A DNA stretch of 64,000 nucleotides from Siniperca chuatsi (lineage: Eukaryota > Chordata > Actinopteri > Centrarchiformes > Sinipercidae). The translations under genes and the position numbers were made by a program. Under the pieces are notes generated by a model that was given only the letters and a program-made list of their open reading frames with translations, made no database searches and had not been told where the DNA came from. The stretch's first letter is position 1; every line of letters begins with the position of its first letter. The DNA lies in the NCBI RefSeq assembly GCF_020085105.1, contig NC_058046.1:2992175-3056174 (forward strand), written 5' to 3'. Shown piece by piece: positions 15,001 to 24,312 of this stretch.

Positions 15001-18000
15001 TCATTATTGTAAATCAGATACTTGTGGGTTTGCTTTTTTGACAAAAAGAGACAAAACAATATCAACTCAAAGTCCATTTAGATATTCGTAATCACGGAAA
15101 GTCAACATCTACATTTCCACAGAGCAAACTTAATCTGCTGATGAGGACAGTTTTGTATGGTCAAAAGCTCCAGAAGAAGAAAAATCACTTCTTTAAAACA
15201 CAAAAACTTAAAAACTCTCCACTGTGCACAGACAGTGTAGTAAAGACCTCCATACCCCTGCGTACAGGGACCAGATAATCCTGCTGAATCAAATCAAATC
15301 CCTCCAGAACTTTCTCTCCTGCTCTGTCCTTCCTTCAACTATGTGACTCAATAAAGAAAAATACTCAGAAATTTAGACAGAGTCTTGTTTTCATCAAATT
15401 ATGAAATGCAAACACAGGCTGAGTTCTTGAACTTTGCGCTCTCACTATCTTTTGTTTGTGTGATCAAAGGTTTATATCTGGTTTTGGTCATTTGGTCTGG
15501 TCATTTTCATTTAAACAGTTTAATTATCTATCCAATATGCACCAATCAAATACCGCACATGTCTGTAGAGAATAAGAATTACCGAATATGTCACATCTGT
15601 TTTCGTTTCCAAACTGTTTGAGTTACGATCTGAGAGTTTCAAACAAACAGAAATCGATTAAATGTGCCTGAACAGAGAGCAGACGCTGCACAGAAGTACT
15701 GGGTGTATGGATAAACTGTTGTTTGATCAAGAAATAGTTACAGCACATAACTCCCCATCAAATAAAATAATGTAATTTTGTTTCCGTACAGATTAAACTA
15801 ACGAGATATTAATATTTCTCCGAGCTTTAAGTCTTGATGCTAGGCTAGGCTAGGCTAGGCTAATCTCATCTGGGCTCCATGCTGCATATTTAACGCACAA
15901 ACATGAGACTGACATCAATCTTCTCATCTAATCAAACATGTTGAAATAGTCCTTTAATAATGTAACATTTACAGACCCCGACAGATTCAGATTTGAGGTC
16001 CATGCAGGCTGCAGATCTCAGAATCTGATTTCGGCCCATATTTTAACTCAGTCCAGATGGGAAATTTAAAAAGGCAACTCCACGCAGCTTGTAATAGCCT
16101 GATTAGAAACCCTCAGATTTCATGGAGGGGAAAAAAAAAACTCTGATTTTGGACCTGTGATTAGGAACTTCTCTATAAATACACTTTAGATAATATGTTT
16201 TTCAAAGTTGCCTTATGTAAGACCACTCCAGGTAATTAACCCAGATCAGACAGACAGCGAGTGCAGAATCAGATCAGACAATTTAAGTATTTTTCCAGGC
16301 GTCGGGCCTTCACATTCCAGCCGTCTGTTTCTGTCGCTCTGTCTGCCGTGGAGATCCAACTCTCGGCTACTCGACTCTCTTCAAAATGAGCCGCGGAAAC
16401 AAAAGCTCCTCTGTGCCGACTCGGACGGTCCGGCTCCTGTTTCTCACCTCGGCGCTCAGCTAAACTTAAAATCAATGCTTATCTTAAATTAGAGCCCATC
16501 GCAGTTCACCTCCACTCCCTCAGCCTCTGCTCACACTGCAGCTCAGAGTTTCCCAGTATGACATCTCTGTCTCCATGTGTCTCAGATGTGATGTTTTATA
16601 ATCAGTGTCAACAGCAGAAAGCTCACTGAAGTTTTCTCACTGCAGATCTGGGTCACGTGGATAAAAATACCTGCAACAAGAAAACTCTAAACCAGTATTG
16701 TGTCCTGTTTTTGTAATGAGATATTCTTGTTTTTGACTGTCTGTGAGAGTATTTCTTCCATGTGGGATAATCAGAGTACCGTGTTATTATGTCATTCATC
16801 TGGGACTGCTTGGCTGAGTCACTCAGCTGCTTTTAGATTAGTTACAGTAGCTCTGGGTCAGATATCAAATCAGATATAGGATACTCTTAAGCGTGAAGGT
16901 GAACGGAGCCACAGAGACAACAGCAGCTCTGTTGTTCAGACCCAACAGTCCTGAACTGATCTGAACTGTTCTGGGAGTCCAGGAGCTGCAGGCCTCATTC
17001 TCTGATGTCCTCTGCTACCAATGCAAACTGATTTCTAACTGAATGAGCTGACAGTTTGAAGGACTTACTGTTTAAAGCCTCTTGAGACGGTCTCAATGAG
17101 CAGCAGTCTATTCTTTGTTTAGCAGTGTTTTATGTTGGTTTGGCCCCTAATCCTGCTGGTTTGCTGCTGGACTACAGCGTTTGGAGAGCTCTCAGAACTC
17201 TGCCTCCGCTCTTAATTATGACTATTTTTAGCTTGAATGCGCTGTTGTATACTGCTTGGCTGCAGCTTTTTACATCTGTGTCGGTTCGGTTTACTTGGCT
17301 CCCATGAAAATACGATTACAGTGGGACTTAACGGTTACACAAATTCAAACAAAACAAAAAAAGAAGGCTTAAACACAGGATATCTAAACAGCTGAGTTAC
17401 ACACTGTTCACTCTTTCCCAGCACACCAAACTGCAAACAAAATTTGGCCGTTTAAGACTCGCAGAACACGGTTCAGGACCCAATGTTGTGATATTTGAAC
17501 CATATCGACCTTAAAATTTTAAAAACTAAGCTTTAACCGAAGTGAACAGTAAACCACATTAGATTGACAGAACAATTGATAAGCCCACAATAGGACGATC
17601 GCAGGTACTGAACATCAGTACTTTTTCATACTATAAAATATGTCCTTATCGATGAGTATCGAAAAGTGTCAAGATCCAAAATCTGGCATCAAATGCTTGC
17701 TCAGATTTGTAATCTAGAAAACGTATTCTTTGATTAGACGGTTTCTGATTTGAATCAAAACTTCATCTGGTAAATTCAAATGCTGGCAAATTTAGACCGT
17801 TTTATTTAGGCAAAGTTCTTGTACAGCTGCTTGTGTTTAGAGAACATTTGAGAATGGCTTCTTTGTAACATGAAAGAATGGTAGATAAACATATTCCTCA
17901 AAGTAACGAGCTGAAAACACGGTTTGGTATTGTACTAGAGCTGAAACAATTAGTCAGTTAATCAATCGCAACTATTTTTTTGATAATCAATTATTTTCAG

Positions 18001-21000
18001 AGCAATTTCTCAAGATCTGCTGCTCTTCTTTATGTGACAGTTAAGTTATAATTTTTGGGCTTTGGACTGTTTATTACATTATCAGCAGATTTATCAATAA
18101 TGAAAACAGTTGTGAGTTGCAGCCTTAATTGGTAGCGAAACACAGGTAGCGCATCAGCACCAGAATCAAAAACATTTCAAACGATACCCTGCCCTGATCG
18201 TGGGAGGTGTCTGCGGCAAATGGTGGCCTTGCCAAGTTACTTAATAACTTAATAAATAATAAATCAACATAAGAGGAATTAGGGAATAAGCATGAGCAGC
18301 AACCCAACCACAGAAACTTCAACTTCAGATTGTTTGTAACCAAGAAAATTCAGAAATTATCAGCCAGCATGAAGCCAACCATTACTTATTCATTCAAGTC
18401 ATGTTTTAGCAGCATTTGGTGCTGATCCGGCACTCATTTCAGACCTTTTGTGATATAAAACAATAAAAGAAACAAGTATGAAATAAAAATCTGCATTAAC
18501 GGGGGCAACGCAGCATCACGTTTCTGTCAGAAGCCTAACACAGCAGTAACTCGACCGGTTAGCAAACCTCCATTTCAAAGGCATTTGATACTCAGCTATA
18601 CGATACAGTACGTACAGAATCTACTCCGATGCTGGTTACATGGAGCCAGAGGGATCGACAAATGACTGAATCCAACCCAGCCCCTCCTCCACATCAGCCC
18701 CAGTGACCCTTCATACTGTAACAGAACCACAGTGTCGAGTAAGATTCACCTCAGCCTCTGGACTGACTGAAGAAAGGCGGCGATTGTGAAGGAAACCCCT
18801 CGGCCTCTGCAGGAGGGGGATTAAGTATTAGGCAATTGTGTTAAGAGGAGAGGATTAGATTAGAGCAGAGAGACGAAGCAGAGCAGGTTAGCTGGAGACG
18901 AGAGGCCGCGGCTGCCTCTCTGAGCTCAGGACACGCAAAGGGAAACATACAGGTTTTTAATAACTTGGGCTTGTGATATCAGTCCAGGTCTGATTGATGA
19001 CGAACAGACCAGAGAATCAAAAAGAGAACATGTTATCCCGCCTAAGTGGACCAGACTGTCTCCATGTTGTATCAGTTATGATGTCGTCCTCGTCCGAACT
19101 GAGGCCTTATAAAAGACCAATAAACGTGATTACTCATCCTCCCTCCTTATCGGATCGAATGAACGGGACGTAAGGAGCGCAGTGCTGGAGAATGTTCCAC
19201 TCGATCCATAACAAAGGACATTTCTACAGATAACAGTGATATCTTTGGGTCATGGGTTGAAGAGGAAAGTGATGCAGTGGGAAATAAAGAAGAGGGGGCT
19301 GTGGATATTATATTAGCTGAATTTGTCGATGAGGATAAAGTACACAGCCCAGAGTGTACAAAATAAAAAAACACATTGCCAGAAAAGCATTAGGGTTAAT
19401 ATGCTTGCGGCTCTGGGGATGGCAATGTCAGTCGGTTGGTCCACCACTTTGATCCAGACTAAAATCTCTATCTATTGGATGCACTGCCGTGAAATTTGGT
19501 TCAGACATTCATGTTCCCCAGAGAATGAATCCTAATGACTTTTGTGATACTCTGACTTTTCCTCTAGCGCCACCATGAGGTTCAAAGTTGTGCTTTTATG
19601 TGAAATGTATGTCCCCACAAGAGCTATTGGGTGGACTTTCAAGTTTTGTGCACACATTCGCGTTCCCCTCAGGATGAATTGTAATAACTTCGGCGATCCC
19701 TTCATGACCAAATACCTGTAAAACTAATGACATACCCATCAGCCTCAGCTCTACTTTGTGTTTAGTGCCAGTTAGCAAATGTTAGCATGCTAACACGCTA
19801 AACAAAGATGGTGGACATGGTAAACATTCCCCCTGCTTAACATCAGCATGTTAGCATTTAGTAGAGCTGGAACAATTAATCAATGAACTGATACTTCGCC
19901 GCCTATAAATCGTTTGAGTCGCTTTCCAAGCAAAGACATTCCCAGCTCCTCCAGTTTGAGTATTTGCTCATTTCCTCTGTTTTATATCACTGTAATCTCT
20001 TTGGGTTTTGGACTGTTGGTCGGACAAAACAAGCAACGTGAAGACGCCACCTTGGGCGTTAGGAAATTGGAAAAGGATTGCCTTTTTTTTTTTACTATTT
20101 TCTGACATTTTATAGACCAAACGATTAATCCAAAAAATAATGAGCAAATATTGAAAACAATCGTTAGTTGCAGCCCTAGCATGTAGCTCAAAACACTGCA
20201 GTGCTCAAGTACAGCATCACACAGCCGCTGTAGACTTTTAGTATTGTTTATCGTTAATAGACCCTGTCATTATATACCTTACTGCAGTTGTTTCCTGTCA
20301 TTAATGCTGTGAATTTACATATCTATGGACTTTGTTGGCTACCTCACTACACAGTCTGGACATATTTAGCTTCTAGACGTACTTACAGTACAACTCTGGA
20401 TCCCAGAACATAGCAGGAAATACCAATTTGTGATATGACAAACATATCTGAGCACTCTCGGTATTATTAACATTACATTATATTTGGTAAGACCTGACTC
20501 AGTGACACCCAAACTGGAGGGTTTCAGCTGGCACCTCTTCAGTATTGAATTGAATAAGTGTGCGTTCGGAGGGAGGAGTGATAACCACAGGGGTGAAACT
20601 TGTGAAAAAAGCAAGTCATCCTGTTACAGCTCTCTCGTGCCAACGTCTAGGGAGTGTCACTCTAAAATTTCTAGTATTATTTTATATGTTCTACTTTACC
20701 AGCTCGTCATGTCCATTAAATTACCTCATACAGATCCCATAATTTCCAGCAACTCAGCATTTGACATTGATAAGCTCTTTAAACGCCATCTACATTATTA
20801 TAATAAGGCTTTACAGGGTTTAAACATATAGGATTAGTAGCTCTCTTCACGTTAGATTGCATCATCTGAAGTACGAGACAAGAAAAAATCATCATCATGT
20901 GAACTTATTTACTGTCTACAGCTGTTTTTAAGTTGTTTAAATATGTGATAAACTGGTTTAAAAGTGGAGTAAATGCAGCCAAAAAAGATTCAGAGCTAAA

Positions 21001-21485
21001 GCAGAGACAGCAGTGAAATCCTATCTGTCTGACTGTGGATATTTTTAGTTTTTATTTACTAACTACTTCTAAAAAAAAAAGGGATGTAACTTGGTGGTAA
21101 CTGGCCTTAAATTAAACTCTTTTTATTCGTAACTTTGATTGTTAATAAATAATTTCCCCACCCTGGACCAGTTTGGGTCCTGGATCCGCCTGATCACAAC
21201 AAACCGCATCAGCTAACGGACCTCAGTCGACTCTCATCCCCGCCTCTCCTTCACCCTTCTCCCTCCCTCCCCCGGCCTCTTCCTCCTCCTCCTCACCTCC
21301 ATCAGCGGCAGGTCCGGGTCCAGATGTGTGAAGCTGTGCAGGACCACCGGGCTGCGGTCCTCCACCACCTCCATCCTCACCCCGTCCCAAATATTCCGCA
21401 CCCTCCAAGACGAGTCAAACATCTCGACCAGCTTACCCGGCTTGACGCTGTGCGCCTCGGTTTGCATCCCCGGGAAATAGACCAT
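1..21485 (-). CDS. ralgds: Ral guanine nucleotide dissociation stimulator (RalGDS), 5' part of gene, partial at left edge
   Basis: RalGDS family proteins are Ras effectors that load GTP onto RalA and RalB through a CDC25-type RasGEF domain. The coding path on the minus strand is 21485-21297, 5148-4844, 3245-3171, 1943-1750, 1307-1183 and 229-14, and it continues off the left edge. All junctions are GT-AG and the phases agree (0, 2, 2, 1, 0, 0), giving 368 residues here. The first exon carries PVVLHSFTHLDPDLP, and the second opens SSTQEIGEE, both as in human RALGDS. Next comes the Ras-exchanger N-terminal (REM) domain, with YETCKVRTIKAGTLERLVEY, YVTIFLCTYRSFATTKQVLD and WLDQYSEDF. Then the RasGEF domain starts at VAEQFTLMDADLFKKVVPYH. 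The REM-GEF linker is short and lacks the long Pro/Ala-rich stretch of the human protein. The HSFT-LDPDLP and SSTQEIGEE blocks favour RALGDS over RGL1, RGL2 or RGL3. Fish have two paralogues (a and b) and I cannot say which this is. The C-terminal Ras-association domain lies outside the window. Confidence 0.92.
14..229 (-). CDS. ralgds: ralgds exon: start of the RasGEF (CDC25) domain
   Basis: 72 codons, phase 0 at both ends. The acceptor reads tgtccag and the donor gtgagc. The product runs from DLFKKVVPYHCLGGIWSQRD to RWIDVAR and contains HLAPTIRATVAQFNSVTNCV, a conserved part of the Cdc25 homology domain. It is the last exon of this gene visible before the left edge. Confidence 0.93.
794..1065 (+). 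repeat. Family A TIR-type repeat, diverged copy
   Basis: It contains the family landmarks in order: gattagttgattaat, cagaaaaataaactattttg, a ctctttg...ttggacaaaa block, ccccttgggctt, and a terminal gactaaacggttaatc. The family appears to be a non-autonomous element with TIR-like ends. Confidence 0.6.
1183..1307 (-). CDS. ralgds: ralgds exon: REM-GEF linker and beginning of the GEF domain
   Basis: 125 nt, entering in phase 1 and leaving in phase 0. The acceptor is ccttcag and the donor gtgagg. It encodes an acidic linker (ESGFEDELPGFSFLSFDP) followed by IMVAEQFTLMDA, the family-typical entry into the RasGEF domain. Confidence 0.92.
1750..1943 (-). CDS. ralgds: ralgds exon: second half of the REM domain
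   Basis: 194 nt, entering in phase 2 and leaving in phase 1. The acceptor is gttgcag and the donor gtatga. The product has SSILGAWLDQYSEDFWTPP and HFPGSDLERRARNLLAHF, close to the matching human RALGDS segment. The exon ends in a short QQCEPDPD tail at the position where human RALGDS has its long Pro/Ala-rich insert. Confidence 0.93.
2079..2307. mobile_element. Family C MITE with TTAA-flanked inverted ends
   Basis: The left end ttaaagaaatagttcaacat is mirrored by the right end atgttgaattagtcctttaa. Both termini sit on TTAA, the target-site type of piggyBac-like elements. The interior (agcctagcttagtgtaaaag, ggaaaacagctagcctgact) matches the common teleost 'TTAAAGGAATAGTTC' repeat from memory. 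It lies in a ralgds intron. A second copy lies at about 15795-15957. Confidence 0.72.
3171..3245 (-). CDS. ralgds: ralgds short exon within the REM domain
   Basis: 75 nt, too short for an ORF scan. The acceptor is tttttgtag and the donor gtgagt, and the phases (2 in, 2 out) match both neighbours. It encodes YAKLQNVPAATAHRVSQDDC then TELRN. The segment links the LLLHR and TVSSILGAW blocks and corresponds to the variable surface loop of the REM domain. Confidence 0.85.
4116..4791. mobile_element. Family D foldback / Penelope-like element, copy 1, in a ralgds intron
   Basis: The insertion is bounded by a perfect 10-bp direct repeat, CATCTTGTAA, at 4106-4115 and 4792-4801, read as a target-site duplication. 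The interior is largely a giant imperfect palindrome: arms of about 133 bp at 4167-4299 and 4561-4698 are reverse complements. A nested pair (cacaaaaatggcttccttga near 4458 and tcaaggaagccatttttgtg near 4518) lies inside. The left end has gtagtccctcattcgtccag and the right end gactacgactgaaacc. Copies 2 and 3 share both blocks. In transcript orientation it starts 52 nt downstream of the donor of the 4844-5148 exon. The class is inferred from variable-length target duplications and inverted organisation. Confidence 0.8.
4844..5148 (-). CDS. ralgds: ralgds shared second exon: first half of the REM domain
   Basis: 305 nt. It enters in phase 0 after the acceptor tgtcttgtag and exits in phase 2 at CACAG/gtacag. 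It opens SSTQEIGEEAEDDAIFTITL and includes GQRWLGVETDSALSLYETCK and KVRTIKAGTLERLV, all strongly RALGDS-like. Every candidate first exon must splice to this phase-0 acceptor. If the donor is skipped, translation stays open into an adjacent family D element (4116-4791) and adds a foreign C-terminal tail, so intron retention here would give a truncated REM-only protein. Confidence 0.94.
5905..6132 (+). repeat. Family A copy
   Basis: It begins agagctgcgacaattagtcg and ends gtagttgcagcc. Internal landmarks are attaaccagcaactattttg, ttggactgttgttcggac and taatcgataatgaaaataat. Confidence 0.75.
8470..8778 (+). repeat. Family A copy, near complete
   Basis: It begins tctagagctgaaacaattag and ends gagttagttgcagctc. 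Internal landmarks include ttggactgctgatcggacaa and gacgtcaccttgggctctgg. This is one of the best copies for defining the family ends. Confidence 0.8.
12733..12785 (+). repeat. Short dispersed teleost repeat fragment
   Basis: The fragment ggctgcatttatatagcatt followed by taatccaaagtgcttt resembles the common fish repeat containing 'ATTTATATAGCGCTTTT...CAAAGCGCTTTACA'. Too short to classify. Confidence 0.5.
14885..15080 (+). repeat. Family A partial copy
   Basis: The left end tgctgaaacaattaatcagt is followed by degraded family A interior. The right end is not recognisable. Confidence 0.5.
15795..15957. mobile_element. Family C MITE copy with internal GCTAG array
   Basis: The right end catgttgaaatagtccttta sits on TTAA, as in the copy at 2079-2307. 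The left end is diverged. The interior holds a short (GCTAG)n array at about 15838-15861 in the position where the family has gctagcttagc-like sequence. Confidence 0.55.
17934..18127 (+). repeat. Family A copy
   Basis: It begins ctagagctgaaacaattagt and ends gttgtgagttgcagcc, with an internal deletion relative to the 8470 copy. Confidence 0.75.
19420..19865 (+). repeat. Dispersed teleost repeat with internal tandem units
   Basis: Two related units are visible. One carries gccgtgaaatttggttcaga then agagaatgaatcctaatgac, and the other gttcccctcaggatgaattg. The tail is gttagcatgctaacacgcta. The pattern matches a repeat often seen in fish introns, but its class is unknown to me. Confidence 0.65.
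19861..20178 (+). repeat. Family A copy, near complete
   Basis: It begins agtagagctggaacaattaa and ends tcgttagttgcagcccta. Internal landmarks are ttttggactgttggtcggac, gacgccaccttgggcgttag and ttatagaccaaacgattaat. Confidence 0.82.
21297..21485 (-). CDS. ralgds: ralgds first coding exon A
   Basis: 63 codons from ATG 21485-21483 to GAG/gtgagg. The start MVYFPGMQTEAHSVKPGKLV is fish-specific. The second half (VRNIWDGVRMEV, PVVLHSFTHLDPDLPLME) aligns by eye with the N terminus of the long human RALGDS isoform. The reading frame stays open upstream, but only to a GTG at 21515, so I take the first ATG. The exon lies in a GC-rich patch (about 21230-21500) that contrasts with the AT-rich introns. 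It ends in phase 0, matching the 5148 acceptor. Confidence 0.9.
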
Positions 21486-21499
21486 GGATGCCCGCGGAG

Positions 21500-21660
21500 C
21501 CGAGGGTTCAGTCACAGCGACGGTAGCGACATTTTTTATTTTACTTTTACTGTTTATAGTGTTTTTAAAGCAGCGAGTCGGTGCTGCTGTCTGTGGTACA
21601 GCGGTTGTGTTGGATCACCGCTGCTGTCTGTTGCGTTTAGGGGAATCGTGACTCACACAG
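21500..21660 (-). promoter_or_regulatory. ralgds: Putative promoter of ralgds first exon A
   Basis: On the minus strand TATAAA lies at 21558-21553. A start site 25-30 nt downstream would be near 21525, giving a 5' UTR of about 40 nt before the ATG at 21485. The surrounding sequence is CpG-containing and GC-rich downstream of the TATA. This is inference from position only. Confidence 0.45.
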
Positions 21661-22275
21661 GGGCTTTTCTAAACCCCGCCCCCAGGCCTGTGCTGCCTTC
21701 ACTGCCGTCGGAATATCAGAGACCACGGCTGTACCGGAGGATTGCCGTTACCGTTAATATTAATTCTGAGAAAACATGGATTTAACATTATTCCACGCTT
21801 GTTAGATCATCCCAGCAGTCCATAACTAACGGTCTGTTATTATTATTAGAAAATGTTATAATATAAAATAAAATAATTACATAATTATTATAAAATAAAT
21901 CTGTAAAATGTTATGTATGCTACATTCACTTAACTGCACAAATGTTTGCATAATGCACAAATCATGTAGGGTATATAAGCAAAGTACTGCAATATATAAT
22001 GTATGTAGTTTTTTTTATGTTTATTCCTTTATTGTTCTGTTGTTTATAATGTGTTTTCGACTTCTTTAGTGTTTCTTGTACTGTTTTAACATGTGAATTT
22101 GCCCTTTGGGGAGCAATCAAGTCTTATCTTAATTGAGAAAATGTTATTTTGTTGCAATAAAAACATCATATTCATCCTTAATGTATTTGGTTTACTCCCT
22201 ATAAATAAATCATTTCAATTTATTGAATTTCTTTTGAGTTTTAATTTATTTATTTTTCGATTTTCCCTTTTTGGT

Positions 22276-22500
22276 ATATCAGAATCAGAATCAGAAATAC
22301 TTTATTGATCCCAGAGGGGGAAGACTTGCGTTAAAGCTGCTCACTATCACATCAGTGCACACAGGAATAGAAAAATAAAATAAAAATAAAATTAATACAA
22401 AGTGGATATAAGTATAAAAGCTAAAATAAGTGTAAGCACAAAAGTGGATTTAGCAATAATGAGTACTGTCAAGTTAGGTGTAGCAGATTAACCAGATTAT
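22276..22500 (-). mobile_element. LINE-type 3' end fragment
   Basis: The plus strand reads agaatcagaatcagaaatac then tttattgatcccagaggggg, the usual reverse complement of a teleost non-LTR element tail ending in (TCTGAT)n. The adjacent aaaataaaattaatacaaag stretch is low complexity. No coding remnant was seen. Confidence 0.55.
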
Positions 22501-22974
22501 TAAACGGATTATTAGATATATTTGTATATATATTTATACAATTTTTGATGAAAATGCAAGATGGATATACATTTGTGTGGAAAACATTAAGATATTAATC
22601 CGAATATTATGTTTCTGGCCTTCCTCAGCATACAAGTTCCTTAAAGTAACCTCTATAAAAAAAAACATCATATGACAGTCGACCGGCAAAACAAATATTT
22701 TTAACACAAAGCCCCCTTTTTTTTGCTCCGTAACAAGGTCTACACTGTGTGGTAAGATAATGTTTACAACATGTATACTACAAAGCGCAGGGCGGATACA
22801 AAGTGCGTGTCTACATGGTGTCCCTGAAGGCAGCGTTAACTCCCCCACTCTTACGTCATGCCTTTGGGAAATGATGGCAGTGTTGTTTCTGCTCTCACTA
22901 TGGCAGCAGGCTGCTAGGGGAAAGGAAAACCCACTGATGTTCAGTTCAAAACACACATTTACACTGAACCAACA

Positions 22975-23255
22975 GCAGGTACTTGTACTTTACTTGAATA
23001 TTTTCATCTTTTACTTATACTCGATACAACTCCACCACATCTTAGAGGGAAATATTGTACGTTTTACTGCATTTTCCATACATTCATTAAAGAGCTTTAG
23101 TTATCACTCGCATTTTTCTTACATGTTAAATGCATTTAACCAATAATACCATGAAATAAAATAGATATAATAATGTATGTACCACTTGTGTACATTTACT
23201 TTTGATGCTTTAATACGTAATTAACCTTCTAACAGAGTACTTTGACATTATTGAA
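22975..23255 (-). repeat. Family E (hAT-like) fragment
   Basis: Short blocks gtacttgtactttacttgaa, ttttacttatactcgatac and aactccaccacatctta are reverse-complement counterparts of the 31252 element end. It is diverged and has no clear termini. Confidence 0.5.
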
Positions 23256-23470
23256 GTAAAGGCTGCAACTAATGATCATCTCAATTATCGATTAATCTGC
23301 CAGTTATTTTCTCAATTAACTGATTAAACGTTTGGGATATGCCCATCACGAGTTCCCAGAGCCCGAGGCGACGTCTTCAAAAGTCTTGTTTTGATCGTCT
23401 CACAGTCTAAAATCAAAAAATATTAATTTACAGTGATATAAAACAGAGCAAAGCAGCAAAGCGTCATGTT
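23256..23470 (-). repeat. Family A copy
   Basis: It starts aaggctgcaactaatgatca, the reverse complement of the family right end, and carries cccagagcccgaggcgacgt internally. It directly abuts a family E fragment. Confidence 0.7.
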
Positions 23471-24278
23471 TGAAAAGCTGGAATATGCAGATTTTTTTTT
23501 GCCATTTTTGCTAAATCTGAGCACTTCTATCAATACTGTCAGCAAGTCTAAGTCCATGACAAACCAGCAAAAACTGACAACAAATGCAGTAAAACCACAA
23601 ACACCACCAAAAACACAAAGATCTGTAGTTCTCCACAAAAAAGAAACCCATTATTTCAAATGCCAGAAAGCACAACTCCTCAAAGACCTGACCCATCAGT
23701 CCCCGTTTAACTGAATTACCACAACAAGACAGGCTCAGTCAGAAGTCCATTCATTTTTGATGGATTTTACGGTCCAACGTTGCAGGAGCCTTCTCACAGT
23801 AGGAGCCTCTGTCAATTTGACATCTAACACTGCCTCCTACTGGCCAACGTCAGGAACAAATGTCTCACACAACACATCTGTCATCTTAATAAGATGCCCG
23901 GCAGGCTTTTAAAATGATTAATACTAACTCAGATTTATTCAGCCTTCAGTTTTAAATGACAAGAAGATATGTCAGCGAAACAAATGAACACAACACAGCC
24001 GGTTTGTATTTTTACAGATAAATTAACGGTGACCTTCAATCGATGTTTTCGAATTTCCAAAAATGTTTTTGGAAGAGAGCGAAATACTCCGCACTGGCTG
24101 TTCACGCGCTGACAGGAAGAACAGGTGTGAAAGTGATTGAGCAAGTTTAATAAAAACATCTGCTGCACCAGCTGAGGTTGAATCTAACCACAAACATGTC
24201 TGACCTCACCGGCCTCTCTCAACACGAGCTGCTGCGCTTCATAACTCACAAATCTGCAGCTGCTGGAGGAGAAAAGAC

Positions 24279-24312
24279 TGTGTGTGTGTGTGTGTGTGTG
24301 AGTGTGTGTGTT
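24279..24312. repeat. (GT)n microsatellite
   Basis: Alternating tg dinucleotides with one interruption (gtgagtgtg), followed by agagagagaaag. Confidence 0.9.

Larger units (their letters stand above)
5149..21296 (-). other. ralgds: Large ralgds intron downstream of first exon A
   Basis: About 16 kb with no convincing exon on either strand. It holds family A copies (near 5905, 8470, 14885, 17934 and 19861), a family C copy near 15795, a short gctatat-type repeat at 12733-12785, a 14-bp inverted repeat agccatgctagcgg / ccgctagcatggct around 13770-13825, and a mixed repeat at 19420-19865. The remaining AT-rich sequence shows nothing I can assign. ORFs here are short and unlike known proteins. 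Confidence 0.7.
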